Of a stretch of 64,000 nucleotides of DNA, positions 16,931-26,195 are shown piece by piece (position 1 is the stretch's first letter; every line of letters begins with the position of its first letter). The DNA is from JBFXAF01 sp050184585. GTDB lineage: Bacteria > Pseudomonadota > Alphaproteobacteria > Rhizobiales > Rhizobiaceae. The stretch is taken from positions 1 to 64,000 of the forward strand of contig JBFXAF010000008.1 in NCBI GenBank assembly GCA_050184585.1, read 5' to 3'. A program made the translations under genes and the position numbers. The notes below the pieces were generated by a model that was not told the origin of the DNA, searched no databases, and saw nothing but the letters and a program-made list of their open reading frames with translations.

Positions 16931-17971
16931 ATGCCTACCCTGAATACGAGGGTGATCGCCCTGTGTGGCATCATCGCCGTGCTCGCCCTCCCCTCGTCGG
17001 CGATGGCGCAATCGAGGACGCTGACCGTCTCCTGGTGGGGTTTCAACGGAGAGAAGCTCGACCAGTTCATCGTCCAGCCGTTCAAGCGGAAATGCGGCTG
17101 CGAGATCGTGTTCGAGACGGGCAACAACGCAGACCGGCTGAACAAGATCAAGATCCGTGGCGGGCAGGGCGTGGACGTCGCCTACTTCACCGACGCCTAT
17201 TCGCAGATCGGCATCAAGGACGGGCTGTTTCAACCGGTCGACCGCGCGAAGGTGCCGAACCTCGCGCAGGCGTACGAACTCGCGCAGGCGCCGCAGGGCG
17301 AATTCGGCCCGGCCTACACGATCGGCCGCGTCGGCATCATCTACGACAGCGCCAAGGTGAAGACGCCGATCACCTCCTGGGGCGACCTGTGGAAGCCGGA
17401 GTTCGAGGGTCAGCTTTCGCTGCCAAACGTCACCACCACGGCTGGCCCGATGGTCGTCATGATCGCCGGCGAGCATGCCGGCGCCGACGCATTCGCCGAT
17501 CCGGACGCCGCCTTCGAGGCGCTCGAGACGCTGAAACCCAACGTGGTCAAGAACTACAACACGGGCTCGGAGCTGGTGAACCTGTTCTCGACCGGCGAGA
17601 TAACCGCCTCGATCGCGCAGGACTTCACGCTCGGCCAGATCCAGGCCGCGGTACCGACCGCCGTCTGGGCCGATATCTCCGACGGCGCGGTGGCGACGCT
17701 CAACACGATCAACATCCCCACGGGCGCCGCGGAAGCGGAGCTCGCGCACGAGTTCATCAATTTCGTGCTGGACCCCGCCTTGCAGCAGACGCTTGCCGAG
17801 AACGGCGTCGACGCGCCCGTGGCGAAATCGGTCAGGCTGACACCGGAACAGGCGAAGCAGTGGACCTACGGGGCCGACATGGTCGCCAGCCTCAAGCGCG
17901 TCGACTACGAGAAGATGAACGCGGCCAAGGACGGCTGGATCGACCGCTGGAACGAAGTGTTCGGCATGTGA
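16931..17971 (+). CDS. ABC transporter periplasmic substrate-binding protein (PotD/family 1 type)
   Basis: A 346-aa exported binding protein. The signal peptide is about residues 1-28 (VIALCGIIAVLALPSSAMAQ). The mature start TLTVSWWGFNGEKLDQFIVQPF and later PAYTIGRVGIIYDS and WGDLWKPEFEGQLSLP are typical of spermidine/putrescine-type type II binding proteins. ATG 16931 is chosen because it opens the signal peptide; in-frame sequence to 16841 is leader. It heads an operon with two permeases and an ATPase (18054-20740). An organic-amine or amino-acid-derived substrate is likely from the family and from the amidohydrolase and M20 dipeptidase genes downstream. Confidence 0.92.
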   Translation: MPTLNTRVIALCGIIAVLALPSSAMAQSRTLTVSWWGFNGEKLDQFIVQPFKRKCGCEIVFETGNNADRLNKIKIRGGQGVDVAYFTDAYSQIGIKDGLFQPVDRAKVPNLAQAYELAQAPQGEFGPAYTIGRVGIIYDSAKVKTPITSWGDLWKPEFEGQLSLPNVTTTAGPMVVMIAGEHAGADAFADPDAAFEALETLKPNVVKNYNTGSELVNLFSTGEITASIAQDFTLGQIQAAVPTAVWADISDGAVATLNTINIPTGAAEAELAHEFINFVLDPALQQTLAENGVDAPVAKSVRLTPEQAKQWTYGADMVASLKRVDYEKMNAAKDGWIDRWNEVFGM

Positions 17972-18053
17972 GGGCTCATGGCGAGTTCTCCTCCGCTACC
18001 TTGAGTCGAGTCTCACCCCAAGCCGGGGCTGAATCGCGACAACAGGTGCACTC

Positions 18054-18881
18054 ATGCTGAAGCGCCATGCCGGCTGGTGGCTCGCCGCCCCGGCGACATT
18101 CGTCGTGCTGGTTTTCCTGATCCTCCCCGTGGCGGGCACCATCGCCACGACCTTCAACGAAGGCGAAAGCGTGTTCGCGCCGTATCTCGCCTTTTTCGGG
18201 AGCGGCTTTCGCCGCAACGTGCTGTGGCGAACGCTGGAGATCGCCCTCGCCACGACGGCGATCTCGGTCGTCGTGGGCTTCCTGACGGCGATCGTGGTCG
18301 CCCGCTCGCCGCGACGGCTGCGCAGCGTGCTGATCGTGGCGGCGGTGTTCCCGCTGCTCACCGGCGTGGTGGTGCGTTCCTTCGCCTTCCTCATCCTGCT
18401 CGGCAAGAATGGCATGGTGAACTCGACGCTCATATGGCTCGGCGTCACCGACGAACCCTTCTCCATGCTCTACACGCAGGGCGCGGTCATCGTCGCGATG
18501 GTCTACCTCTTCGTGCCGCTGATGATCCTCACCCTCGTCGGCGTTCTGGAGAACATCCCTGGCGACATGGCGCAGGCCGCCGCCTCGCTCGGGGCGTCGC
18601 CTGCCGCGACCTTCCGCCAGGTGACATTCCCGCTCGCGGTGCCCGGCCTGATCGTCGGTGCGGTGCTGGTCTTCACCGGCTCCTTCACCGCCTACGCCAC
18701 CCCGCAATTGCTCGGCGGCGAGCGGCAGATGGTCATGGGCACGCTGATGTACCAGCGCGCCATGGTCGCCTTCGACTGGGTCGGCGCCTCGACCATCGCT
18801 GCCATCATGGTCGTGGTCACCGTCACCGTCGTGCTCGGCATGAACCGGCTGGCGCACCGTCTCAACCCGGCCCATGCCTGA
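18054..18881 (+). CDS. ABC transporter permease (PotB type)
   Basis: A 275-aa inner-membrane permease with about six membrane segments. It has the EAA loop variant DMAQAAASLGASPAATFRQVTFPLA (about residues 178-202) that contacts the ATPase. It begins MLKRHAGWWLAAPATFVVLVF. It lies 82 bp behind the binding protein, and its stop overlaps the next permease start as TGATG. Confidence 0.92.
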   Translation: MLKRHAGWWLAAPATFVVLVFLILPVAGTIATTFNEGESVFAPYLAFFGSGFRRNVLWRTLEIALATTAISVVVGFLTAIVVARSPRRLRSVLIVAAVFPLLTGVVVRSFAFLILLGKNGMVNSTLIWLGVTDEPFSMLYTQGAVIVAMVYLFVPLMILTLVGVLENIPGDMAQAAASLGASPAATFRQVTFPLAVPGLIVGAVLVFTGSFTAYATPQLLGGERQMVMGTLMYQRAMVAFDWVGASTIAAIMVVVTVTVVLGMNRLAHRLNPAHA

Positions 18882-19669
18882 TGCCGACGCGCACGCATCC
18901 CCTGCTGACAAGCTTCGCCGCGCTGGTCTATCTCTTCCTGATGCTGCCGCTGGTGATCGTCGTCGGCGCGGCGCTCTCCGATACGACCTATCTCACATTC
19001 CCGCCGCAGGGCCTGTCGCTGCGCTGGTTCGAGAACATCTTCGCCATCGAGGCGTTCCGCCGCACCATGGTGACCAGCTTCCAGCTCGCCGTCGTGTCGA
19101 CCTCGCTGGCGCTCTTGATCGGCATCCCGGCAGCCTATGCGCTGGCGCGCTACAGGATCGCGCTGCCGTCGTGGCTGTCGACGATGTTCGTGCTGCCGAT
19201 CCTCGTGCCCGAGATCGTGCTGGGCTTCTCGCTGCTCAAGTCCGTCGCGGTCGGTGCCGGCCTGCCGATCCTGCCGACGCTGCTCATCGGCCACACGCTG
19301 CTGGTGCTGCCCTATGCGGTGCGAGTGGTCAGCGCCAGCCTCGCCTCCTTCGACTTCTCGATCGCCGAAGCCGCCGTCAGTCTCGGCAGCCCGCCGGCGA
19401 AGACCTTCTTCACCATCGTGCTTCCCAACATCCGCTCCGGCGTCGTCGCGGCCTTCATCCTGGCCTTCATCACCTCGATCAACGACGTGTCGACCTCGCT
19501 CTTTCTCACTGGTCCCGGCGTCTCGACCCTGCCGATCCAAATCCTCGCCCATGTCGAGCAGTTCTTCGACCCGACCATCGCGTCCGTTTCGGTATTGCTG
19601 ATGGCGCTGACCGTCATCGTCATGGTGATCGTCGAGCGCACGCTCGGCCTCGCCGTCGTGGCGCGGTAG
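18881..19669 (+). CDS. ABC transporter permease (PotC type)
   Basis: A 262-aa permease with about six membrane segments. The EAA loop is FDFSIAEAAVSLGSPPAKTFFTIVLPN. The start MPTRTHPLLTSF is fixed by the one-base TGATG overlap with the upstream permease. A reading frame extending further upstream inside that gene is only a frame shadow. The TLPIQILAHVEQFFDPTIASVS segment is typical of PotC-like subunits. The ATPase follows 9 bp later. Confidence 0.92.
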   Translation: MPTRTHPLLTSFAALVYLFLMLPLVIVVGAALSDTTYLTFPPQGLSLRWFENIFAIEAFRRTMVTSFQLAVVSTSLALLIGIPAAYALARYRIALPSWLSTMFVLPILVPEIVLGFSLLKSVAVGAGLPILPTLLIGHTLLVLPYAVRVVSASLASFDFSIAEAAVSLGSPPAKTFFTIVLPNIRSGVVAAFILAFITSINDVSTSLFLTGPGVSTLPIQILAHVEQFFDPTIASVSVLLMALTVIVMVIVERTLGLAVVAR

Positions 19670-19678
19670 GGCCGTCCG

Positions 19679-20740
19679 ATGAGCGTCGCCCTCGCCATTG
19701 AGAACCTGACCGTCCACTACGGGTCGACCAAGGTGCTGGAGGACCTGTCGCTTGCCGTCGAGGCCGGCGAACTCGTGTCGCTGCTTGGCGCCTCCGGTTG
19801 CGGCAAGACCACGACGTTGCGCGCAATCGCCGGGTTCCTCGAACCGACGGCCGGACGAATCCTGCTCGGCGGACGCGACCTCGCGAGACTTCCCGCCTAC
19901 CGCCGCGACATCGGGCTGGTGTTCCAGAACTACGCGCTCTTCCCGCATCTCACCGTCATCGACAACGTCGCCTTCGGCCTGAAGCAGCGCGGGTTGGCCT
20001 CCGCCGAGCGTGGCAAGCGCGTCGGCGCGATGCTGGAGCGCGTCGGCCTCTCCGCCCTCGCCGACCGGCTGCCCGGCGCGTTGTCGGGCGGGCAGAAGCA
20101 GCGCGTGGCGCTTGCGCGCGCGCTGGTGATCGAGCCGCCGCTGCTCATGTTGGACGAACCGCTGTCCAACCTCGACGCAAAGCTCAGGACCGACATGCGC
20201 GTCGAGATCCGACAGCTCCAGCGCGCCAACGGCACGACCTCGATCTATGTCACACACGACCAGGAGGAGGCCTTCTCTATCTCCGACCGCGTGGCGATCA
20301 TGCATCAGGGCCGGATCATGCAGTTCGATACGCCCGAGACGCTCTACCAGCGGCCGAAGAACGCTTTCGTGGCGCGTTTCGTGGGGTTCGAGAACCTGAT
20401 CGCGATGAGGGTGGTCGCGCGCGACGGCGCGCTGGCGACAGCCGAACTCGCCGGCGGCACGGTGCTCGTCCTCGATGGCTGGCGCCTGGGCGACGTACCT
20501 GACGAGTTCGTTCTGGCGGCACGCGCCGACGGGCTGACGGTGTCGGTCGATGCGAGGGCGGCGGGGGTTCCCGCGAAGGTCGTGCTCAGGACCTATCTCG
20601 GCCGCGCCTACCAGTACCGCTGCGAGACGGCCGCCGGCCCGCTCGTCGCCAACGGCCCGCTGTCGACGCCGCTGGAGCCGGGCACGACGGCAACGCTTGT
20701 GCCGAAGCCCGAGCAGTGCTGCGTGCTGGGGGTGGAGTGA
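19679..20740 (+). CDS. ABC transporter ATP-binding protein (PotA type)
   Basis: A 353-aa ATPase with Walker A GASGCGKTTTLRAIAGF, Q-loop VFQNYALFPH, signature LSGGQKQRVALARALV, Walker B LLMLDEPLSNLD and H-loop YVTHDQEEAF. A C-terminal TOBE regulatory region covers about residues 235-353. It completes the importer operon begun at 16931. The palindromic repeat at 20769-20926 lies directly behind it and may end or stabilise the transcript. Confidence 0.94.
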   Translation: MSVALAIENLTVHYGSTKVLEDLSLAVEAGELVSLLGASGCGKTTTLRAIAGFLEPTAGRILLGGRDLARLPAYRRDIGLVFQNYALFPHLTVIDNVAFGLKQRGLASAERGKRVGAMLERVGLSALADRLPGALSGGQKQRVALARALVIEPPLLMLDEPLSNLDAKLRTDMRVEIRQLQRANGTTSIYVTHDQEEAFSISDRVAIMHQGRIMQFDTPETLYQRPKNAFVARFVGFENLIAMRVVARDGALATAELAGGTVLVLDGWRLGDVPDEFVLAARADGLTVSVDARAAGVPAKVVLRTYLGRAYQYRCETAAGPLVANGPLSTPLEPGTTATLVPKPEQCCVLGVE

Positions 20741-20768
20741 TGGGCACATCTGTGACCGATCTTGAACC

Positions 20769-20926
20769 GACCCCCCTCTGGCCTGCCGGCCATCTCCCCC
20801 TCAAGGGGGGAGATCAGCAGCTTCGGCCTTTCCGCAAAATTGGGAACGTCGACGATTGGCGAAACGATAGCCGACATCCAATCTCCCCCCTTGAGGGGGA
20901 GATGGCCGGCAGGCCAGAGGGGGGTC
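20769..20926. repeat. 158-bp palindromic intergenic element, copy 1
   Basis: Two perfectly complementary 46-bp arms (20769-20814 and 20881-20926; outer end GACCCCCCTCTGGCCTGCCG) enclose a 66-bp centre. Each arm also holds a smaller CTCCCCCTCAAGGGGGGAG hairpin. Copy 2 at 63178-63335 has identical arms and exactly the same total length with a diverged centre. It lies between the transporter operon and the amidohydrolase gene. Transcribed, it would form a very stable hairpin. It resembles in kind the dispersed rhizobial intergenic palindromes, but I cannot name the family. Confidence 0.95.
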
Positions 20927-20957
20927 GCTGCCGTTTGCACGATACCGGTGACTAGGG

Positions 20958-22274
20958 ATGACCCTCCTCATCACCAACGCCACGCTCCTCCCCTGCACAT
21001 CTGAGATGCCAGTGGTCGAGAATGGCTGGGTCCACATCGAGGGCGAAACCATCGCCGCGATCGGCAAGGGCCCGCCGCCCGCCCTGCCCGAGACCATCGA
21101 CGTCGGCGGCGACATCGTCATGCCCGGCATGGTCAATCCGCACTGCCACATGGCGATGACCCTGTTCCGCGGCCTCGGCGAGGACGTGGACGACCGACTC
21201 TACCGCTACGTGCTGCCTATGGAGCGGAAGTTCGTCACGCCGGACATGGTGCGGATCGGCACGACGCTCGCCGCGCTGGAGTTGATCCAGGGCGGCGTCA
21301 CGACCGTCGCCGACATGTATTATTTCGAGGCCGAGGTCGGGCGCGTGGTCGACCGCGCCGGCATGCGCGGCGTCGTCGGCCAGACCATCGCCGACTTCGA
21401 CCCGCCCGACCACGAGACGATCGACGCCGGCTTCGCGCTGACCGAAGACCTCGTCGCGGAATTCGCCGGCCATCCGCGCGTCATCCCCTCCATCGCGCCG
21501 CACGCGCCTTACTCCACCGACATCGCGGTGATGAACCGCGTCGCGCGCTGGGCCGAGGTCCATGCGGACGTGCCGGTGCAGATTCATCTCGCCGAGATGG
21601 ATTCGGAGATGGAGTGGTGCGCCCGCCATCACGGGCTGCGACCCGTCGGTGTGGTCGCGAAGGCCGGCCTGCTGCGCAGGGGGCTCATCTGCGCCCACTG
21701 CCTGCATGTCGACGACGCCGACATCGCGACGATGGCGGCGGCGGAAGTACGGGTCGCGCACAACGCCCGCTCCAACGCCAAGGCGGGGCGCGGCATCGCG
21801 CCGGTGGAGGCGATGCGAAGGGCAGGAATACCAGTCGGCATCGCCACCGACGGGCCGATGAGCGGCAACACGCTCGACCTGTTCTCGCAATTCGGGCCCG
21901 TGACGATGTTCCAGAAGCTCCTGGGGCGCAGCCGCAAGCCGATGCCAACGGTCGAGGTGATCCGCATGGCCACCATCGAGGGGGCCACGGTGCTCGGGCT
22001 GGACGACCGGATCGGTTCGCTGGAGCCAGGCAAGCAAGCAGACCTCATCCGCGTCGACCTGTCCACCGTGCGGCTCCATCCGATATACGATCACTATGCG
22101 ACGCTGGTCTACGCGGCGATGCCGGCCGACGTCCGAGACGTCATGGTCGCGGGGCGGTGGATCATGCGCGACCGCGAGACGTTGACCATCGAGAAGACGA
22201 AGGCGCTGCGCGACGCGCTGCAGCTCGCCGGGGCGTTCCAGGCCGAGATGGCGATCATCGACGCGGCGGGCTGA
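20958..22274 (+). CDS. Amidohydrolase of the TRZ/ATZ (chlorohydrolase/deaminase) family
   Basis: A 438-aa cytosolic metal-dependent hydrolase. The metal ligands are visible: GMVNPHCHMAMTLFRG (HxH), VQIHLAEMD (His), ICAHCLHV (His) and IATDGPMSGN (Asp). An outer beta-sandwich uses residues 1-60 and the last 60 residues. The family deaminates or dechlorinates heterocycles such as S-adenosylhomocysteine, methylthioadenosine, guanine and triazines. The exact substrate cannot be read from sequence. It is followed after 7 bp by an M20 dipeptidase and then a nucleoside hydrolase, suggesting salvage or catabolism of an imported nitrogen compound. Confidence 0.88.
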   Translation: MTLLITNATLLPCTSEMPVVENGWVHIEGETIAAIGKGPPPALPETIDVGGDIVMPGMVNPHCHMAMTLFRGLGEDVDDRLYRYVLPMERKFVTPDMVRIGTTLAALELIQGGVTTVADMYYFEAEVGRVVDRAGMRGVVGQTIADFDPPDHETIDAGFALTEDLVAEFAGHPRVIPSIAPHAPYSTDIAVMNRVARWAEVHADVPVQIHLAEMDSEMEWCARHHGLRPVGVVAKAGLLRRGLICAHCLHVDDADIATMAAAEVRVAHNARSNAKAGRGIAPVEAMRRAGIPVGIATDGPMSGNTLDLFSQFGPVTMFQKLLGRSRKPMPTVEVIRMATIEGATVLGLDDRIGSLEPGKQADLIRVDLSTVRLHPIYDHYATLVYAAMPADVRDVMVAGRWIMRDRETLTIEKTKALRDALQLAGAFQAEMAIIDAAG

Positions 22275-22281
22275 GGAGGAC

Positions 22282-23679
22282 ATGATGACCAAAGACCGCC
22301 TCGAAACGGTGCTCGCCGCGGCCGATGCCGGCATGGGCGCCAGCCTCGACCGGTTGTTCGAGCTGATCCGAATCCCCTCCATCTCGACCGAACCGGCTCA
22401 CCGCGAGGACTGCCGCCGCGCGGCAGACTGGCTGGAGGGCGAGTTGCTTGCACTTGGGTTCGAAGCGTCGGTCCGGCCCACGGCCGGCCATCCGATGGTC
22501 GTCGCGCACGACCGCACGGGCGATGGACCGCATGTGCTCTTCTACGGCCATTACGACGTGCAGCCGGTCGACCCGATCGGCCTCTGGAAGACCAAACCTT
22601 TCGAACCGGTGCTTGTCCCGCAGCCAGGCGGCGACAGCCACATCGTGGCGCGCGGCGCCTCGGACGACAAAGGCCAGCTGCTCACCTTCGTCGAAGCCTG
22701 CCGCGCCTGGAAGAACGCGACGGGATCCCTGCCCGTCCGTGTCTCGATGCTGTTCGAGGGCGAGGAGGAGATTTCCAGCCCGAACCTGATCCCCTTCCTC
22801 GAGGCGAACAAGGACGACCTCTTCGCCGACCTGATGCTGGTCTGCGACACCGACATGTGGGACGAGCGGACCCCGGCCATCACCACCATGCTGCGCGGGC
22901 TGGTCGAGGAGGAGATCGATATCACCACGGCCGACCGCGACCTGCATTCGGGCATGTTCGGCTCGGCAGCGCGCAACGCCAACCAGCTTCTGGCTGAGAT
23001 CCTCTCCAGCCTGCGCGGGCCGGATGGAAGCGTGAACATCGACGGTTTCTACGACGGCGTCGCCGAGCTTCCGGAGGAGGTGAGGGCGATGTGGAACCGC
23101 CTGCCCTTCGACGGCGAAAAATTCCTTGCCGACATCGGCCTGTCGATCCCGGCGGGCGAGCAGGGCCGCTCGGTGCTGGAGCAAGTCTGGGCGCGCCCCA
23201 CCTGCGAGGTGAACGGCATGTGGGGCGGCTATACCGGCGAGGGCTTCAAGACCGTCATCCCGGCGAAGGCGCACGCCAAGATCTCGTTCCGGCTGGTCGC
23301 CGGGCAGGATCCCGAAAAGGTCCGCGCGGCCTTCCGCGCGCATGTCGAGGCGCGGGTCCCGGCCGACTGCTCGGTGACCTTCATCAATCATGGCGGCAGC
23401 GCCGCGACCGTCATCCCGGTCGACAATCCCTTCCTCCAGCCGGCGCTGACCGCGCTCGCCGAGGAGTGGGACGGCCGCTCGGCCGTCGCCGGCACCGGCG
23501 GCTCGATTCCCATCGTCGGCGAGTTCAAGCAGCGGCTCGGCATGGACGCGCTGCTGGTGGGCTTCGCGCGCTTCGACAACCGCATCCACAGCCCGAACGA
23601 GAAATACGACCTGTCGAGCTTCCGGAAGGGCATCCGCTCCTGGGTGCGCATCCTCGCCGCCTTCGCCGATAGACGCTGA
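22282..23679 (+). CDS. M20-family dipeptidase
   Basis: A 465-aa cytosolic zinc peptidase. Motifs are FYGHYDVQPVDP (metal His and Asp), RGASDDKGQLLTF (bridging Asp), LFEGEEEISSPNL (catalytic and metal Glu), DRDLHSGMFGSAARN in the lid domain, and FDNRIHSPNEKYDL with the last metal histidine. Length and motifs match the ArgE/DapE-related CNDP-like dipeptidase group. It starts with two consecutive ATGs at 22282 and 22285 after a GAGGAGGAC ribosome-binding site. The gap to the preceding amidohydrolase is 7 bp and to the nucleoside hydrolase 2 bp, so these three form one operon. Confidence 0.93.
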   Translation: MMTKDRLETVLAAADAGMGASLDRLFELIRIPSISTEPAHREDCRRAADWLEGELLALGFEASVRPTAGHPMVVAHDRTGDGPHVLFYGHYDVQPVDPIGLWKTKPFEPVLVPQPGGDSHIVARGASDDKGQLLTFVEACRAWKNATGSLPVRVSMLFEGEEEISSPNLIPFLEANKDDLFADLMLVCDTDMWDERTPAITTMLRGLVEEEIDITTADRDLHSGMFGSAARNANQLLAEILSSLRGPDGSVNIDGFYDGVAELPEEVRAMWNRLPFDGEKFLADIGLSIPAGEQGRSVLEQVWARPTCEVNGMWGGYTGEGFKTVIPAKAHAKISFRLVAGQDPEKVRAAFRAHVEARVPADCSVTFINHGGSAATVIPVDNPFLQPALTALAEEWDGRSAVAGTGGSIPIVGEFKQRLGMDALLVGFARFDNRIHSPNEKYDLSSFRKGIRSWVRILAAFADRR

Positions 23680-23681
23680 AC

Positions 23682-24581
23682 ATGGCCCGCAAGGTCGTCA
23701 TCGACACCGATCCCGGCATAGACGACGCGGTGGCGATCCTCGCCGCGCTCGCCTCGCCGGAACTCGACGTCGCCGGCCTCACGACCGTCGCGGGCAATCT
23801 CGGCATCGCCGTTACGACCCGCAACGCCGGCCGCATCCTCGCGCTGGCCGGACGGTCGGACATTCCCGTCATCGCGGGCGCTGACCGACCGCTGGTGCGC
23901 GCATTCAAGGATTTCGCCGACATCCATGGCGAAGGCGGGCTGGGTGCCGTCCCTGTCCCGGAACCGGCCGTGCCATCGCGATCCGGCGCCGTCTCGTGGC
24001 TGGCGGCCCTCCTTTTGCGTGAACCCTCGGGATCGGTCGACATCCTCGCTCTCGGACCCCTGACCAACGTCGCGCTCCTGCTGCGCGACTACCCGGCCGC
24101 CGCGCGTCGGATCGGCCGCGTGATCGCCATGGGCGGCGCTGTCCGCGAGCCCGGCAATGTCGGCAGGGCCGAGTTCAACTTCGCGGTCGACCCGGAAGCG
24201 GCAGCGGCGGTCCTCGCTGCCGGCCTCGACCTGACGCTGATCCCGCTCGACGTGACGCGCCGGGTGCGCGCCACACGTGAGCACACGGCGGCACTCGCCG
24301 CTTCATCAAGTGTCATCGCCAGCACGGCCGGCGCGCTGATCGACGCCTATTTCCAGTCGACGGCGGGCGGCGCGAGCCGTCCGCTGCACGATCCCTGCGT
24401 GATGCTCTTCGCGCTGCGGCCGGAGCTGTTCGGCGTCGAGACGATGCCGCTCTCTGTCTCCACCGCCGGCGATCCGGGCATGCTGTCGCTGGACCCGATC
24501 GGTGGATCACCGGTCAATGTCTCCATGCGCGTCGATGCCGAGGGCGCGCTTGATCTCCTCTGGCAACGCCTGCGCGGCTGA
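23682..24581 (+). CDS. Inosine/uridine-preferring nucleoside hydrolase
   Basis: Cleaves the N-glycosidic bond of ribonucleosides to base and ribose. The 299-aa protein opens MARKVVIDTDPGIDDAVAIL with the calcium-binding DTDPGIDDA motif of the family. Also present are TTVAGNLGIAVTTRNAGRIL, GADRPLVR, AMGGAVREPGNVGRAEFNFAVDPEAA and the C-terminal HDPCVMLFAL Asp motif. Specificity (pyrimidine, purine or mixed) is not clear. It sits 2 bp behind the dipeptidase gene. A short CAAGCCTTCCGGCTTG hairpin at 24591-24606 follows but has no T-tract. Confidence 0.93.
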   Translation: MARKVVIDTDPGIDDAVAILAALASPELDVAGLTTVAGNLGIAVTTRNAGRILALAGRSDIPVIAGADRPLVRAFKDFADIHGEGGLGAVPVPEPAVPSRSGAVSWLAALLLREPSGSVDILALGPLTNVALLLRDYPAAARRIGRVIAMGGAVREPGNVGRAEFNFAVDPEAAAAVLAAGLDLTLIPLDVTRRVRATREHTAALAASSSVIASTAGALIDAYFQSTAGGASRPLHDPCVMLFALRPELFGVETMPLSVSTAGDPGMLSLDPIGGSPVNVSMRVDAEGALDLLWQRLRG

Positions 24582-24709
24582 CTGCTGGACCAAGCCTTCC
24601 GGCTTGCCATTCCCCGCCGCTTCGTCCAGAAGCCGCCGCTCGCGGCGAATTTCGTCGCAATGCGGGGCGTGGGCCCGTGAGGCCGCTCCGCAGGCGAAAG
24701 ACCGGAACC

Positions 24710-26137
24710 ATGACCGTGTTGGCACAAACGGGCGCGCGGGCGCCCTGGAGCCTTTGGCGCCGCGAGGTCGCGGCGACGCTGGCGCTCGCCTGGCCGATGG
24801 TGCTGACCAATCTCGCCCAGACCGCGATGACCGCGACGGACGTGATGATCCTCGGCCGGCTGGGTCCCGACGCGCTCGCCGCCAGCGCGCTGGGCGCCAA
24901 CCTCTATTTCGCGCCGATGATCTTCGGGCTGGGTCTGGTGCTCGCGACCTCGCCAATGATGGCCACCGCGCTCGGCCGCCGCCGCCATTCGGTGCGCGAC
25001 CTGCGCCGGACGGTCCGGCAGGGGTTCTGGCTGGCCATGATGGTTGCGGTGCCGATCTGGGCGATCCTGTGGAATGGCGGCGCGATCCTCGCGGCCATGG
25101 GCCAGGAACCGCGCCTCGCCGAGATCGGCGGCGCCTATCTGCGCACGCTCATGTGGGGATTGCTGCCCTTCTATTTCTACATCGTCTTGCGTTCCTTCAT
25201 CTCGGCGCTGGAGCGGCCCGGCTGGGCGCTCGCCATCGCCTTCGGGGCAGTGGCCTTCAATGCGTTCGCCAACTGGGTGCTCGTCTTCGGCAATCTTGGA
25301 TTCGCGGCGATGGGCGTCTCGGGCTCGGGGCTGGCGACCACGCTGTCCAGCCTGCTGATGTTCATCGGCATGGCCGCCGTGGTCCTGATCCAGCCGCGGT
25401 TCAGGCGCTATCGGCTGTTCGGTCGGTTCTGGCGCGCCGACTGGCCCCGTTTCCGAGCGCTCGCCAGGCTCGGCCTGCCGATCGCGGGCCTCCTCGCGTT
25501 CGAGGTGACGGTGTTCAACGCGGCGGCCTTCCTGATGGGTCTCATCGGCGCGTCGCAGCTCGCCGCCCACGCGATCGCCCTGCAAATCGCCTCGATCAGT
25601 TTCATGGTGCCGATGGGCCTGTCGCAGGCGGCGACCGTGCGCGTCGGCATCGCCTACGGCGCGGGCGACGCCGAGGGCGTGCGGCGGGCCGGATGGATCG
25701 CTTTCTGGCTCGGCGTCGGCTTCATGGCGACGATGGGCCTGCTGATGATCGCCGTTCCGACGCTCCTGATCTCCGCCTTCATCGACGTGACCGCTCCGGC
25801 CAACGCCACGGTCGTCGCCTTCGCGGTCGGCTTCCTGTTCTGGGCGGCGGTGTTCCAGGTCGCCGACGGCGCGCAGGCGGTCGGGGCGGGCATGCTGCGC
25901 GGCCTTCACGACACGACGGTGCCGATGCTCTATGCGGCCTTCGGCTACTGGCTCGTCGGCATGCCGCTCGGCGCGTGGCTTGCCTTCCGCGCGGGCATGG
26001 ACGGCACCGGCATTTGGATCGGATTGTCGGTCGGCCTCGGCGTGGTCGCACTCCTGCTCGTTCGCCGCTGGATGCGGCGCGATCGGATCGCCCGCCGGGA
26101 CGCCGCAACGGCGGCGCCCATCCTGATCGCGCACTGA
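24710..26137 (+). CDS. MATE-family multidrug/metabolite efflux transporter
   Basis: A 475-aa polytopic protein with about twelve membrane segments in two homologous halves. Typical motifs are LAWPMVLTNLAQTAMTATDV in TM1 and LARLGLPIAGLLAFEVTVFN opening the second half, with PMGLSQAATVRVG. Members exchange drugs or organic cations for Na+ or H+. ATG 24710 is chosen; upstream in-frame sequence to 24677 is leader. It lies 128 bp behind the nucleoside hydrolase and 58 bp before the racemase fusion, on the same strand. An exporter for a toxic intermediate is possible but not shown. Confidence 0.92.
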   Translation: MTVLAQTGARAPWSLWRREVAATLALAWPMVLTNLAQTAMTATDVMILGRLGPDALAASALGANLYFAPMIFGLGLVLATSPMMATALGRRRHSVRDLRRTVRQGFWLAMMVAVPIWAILWNGGAILAAMGQEPRLAEIGGAYLRTLMWGLLPFYFYIVLRSFISALERPGWALAIAFGAVAFNAFANWVLVFGNLGFAAMGVSGSGLATTLSSLLMFIGMAAVVLIQPRFRRYRLFGRFWRADWPRFRALARLGLPIAGLLAFEVTVFNAAAFLMGLIGASQLAAHAIALQIASISFMVPMGLSQAATVRVGIAYGAGDAEGVRRAGWIAFWLGVGFMATMGLLMIAVPTLLISAFIDVTAPANATVVAFAVGFLFWAAVFQVADGAQAVGAGMLRGLHDTTVPMLYAAFGYWLVGMPLGAWLAFRAGMDGTGIWIGLSVGLGVVALLLVRRWMRRDRIARRDAATAAPILIAH

Positions 26138-26195
26138 TCTCTGGCGGCCACCCGGCCCACGGGCTAAGAAGGCCCAGGTTCTGCCTGGAGACGGC

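Noticed and set aside
18692..20749. 685-codon open frame antisense to the ABC transporter genes
   Set aside because: No domain signature. The opposite strand carries clear permease and ATPase motifs.
20762..21004. Short open frames across palindromic repeat copy 1
   Set aside because: They translate the inverted arms in several frames (for example PLWPAGHLPLKGG) and have no start context. Such peptides are a known artefact of this kind of repeat.
24591..24606. CAAGCC-TTCC-GGCTTG hairpin after the nucleoside hydrolase gene
   Set aside because: A perfect 6-bp stem but no T-tract on either side, so it is not called a terminator.
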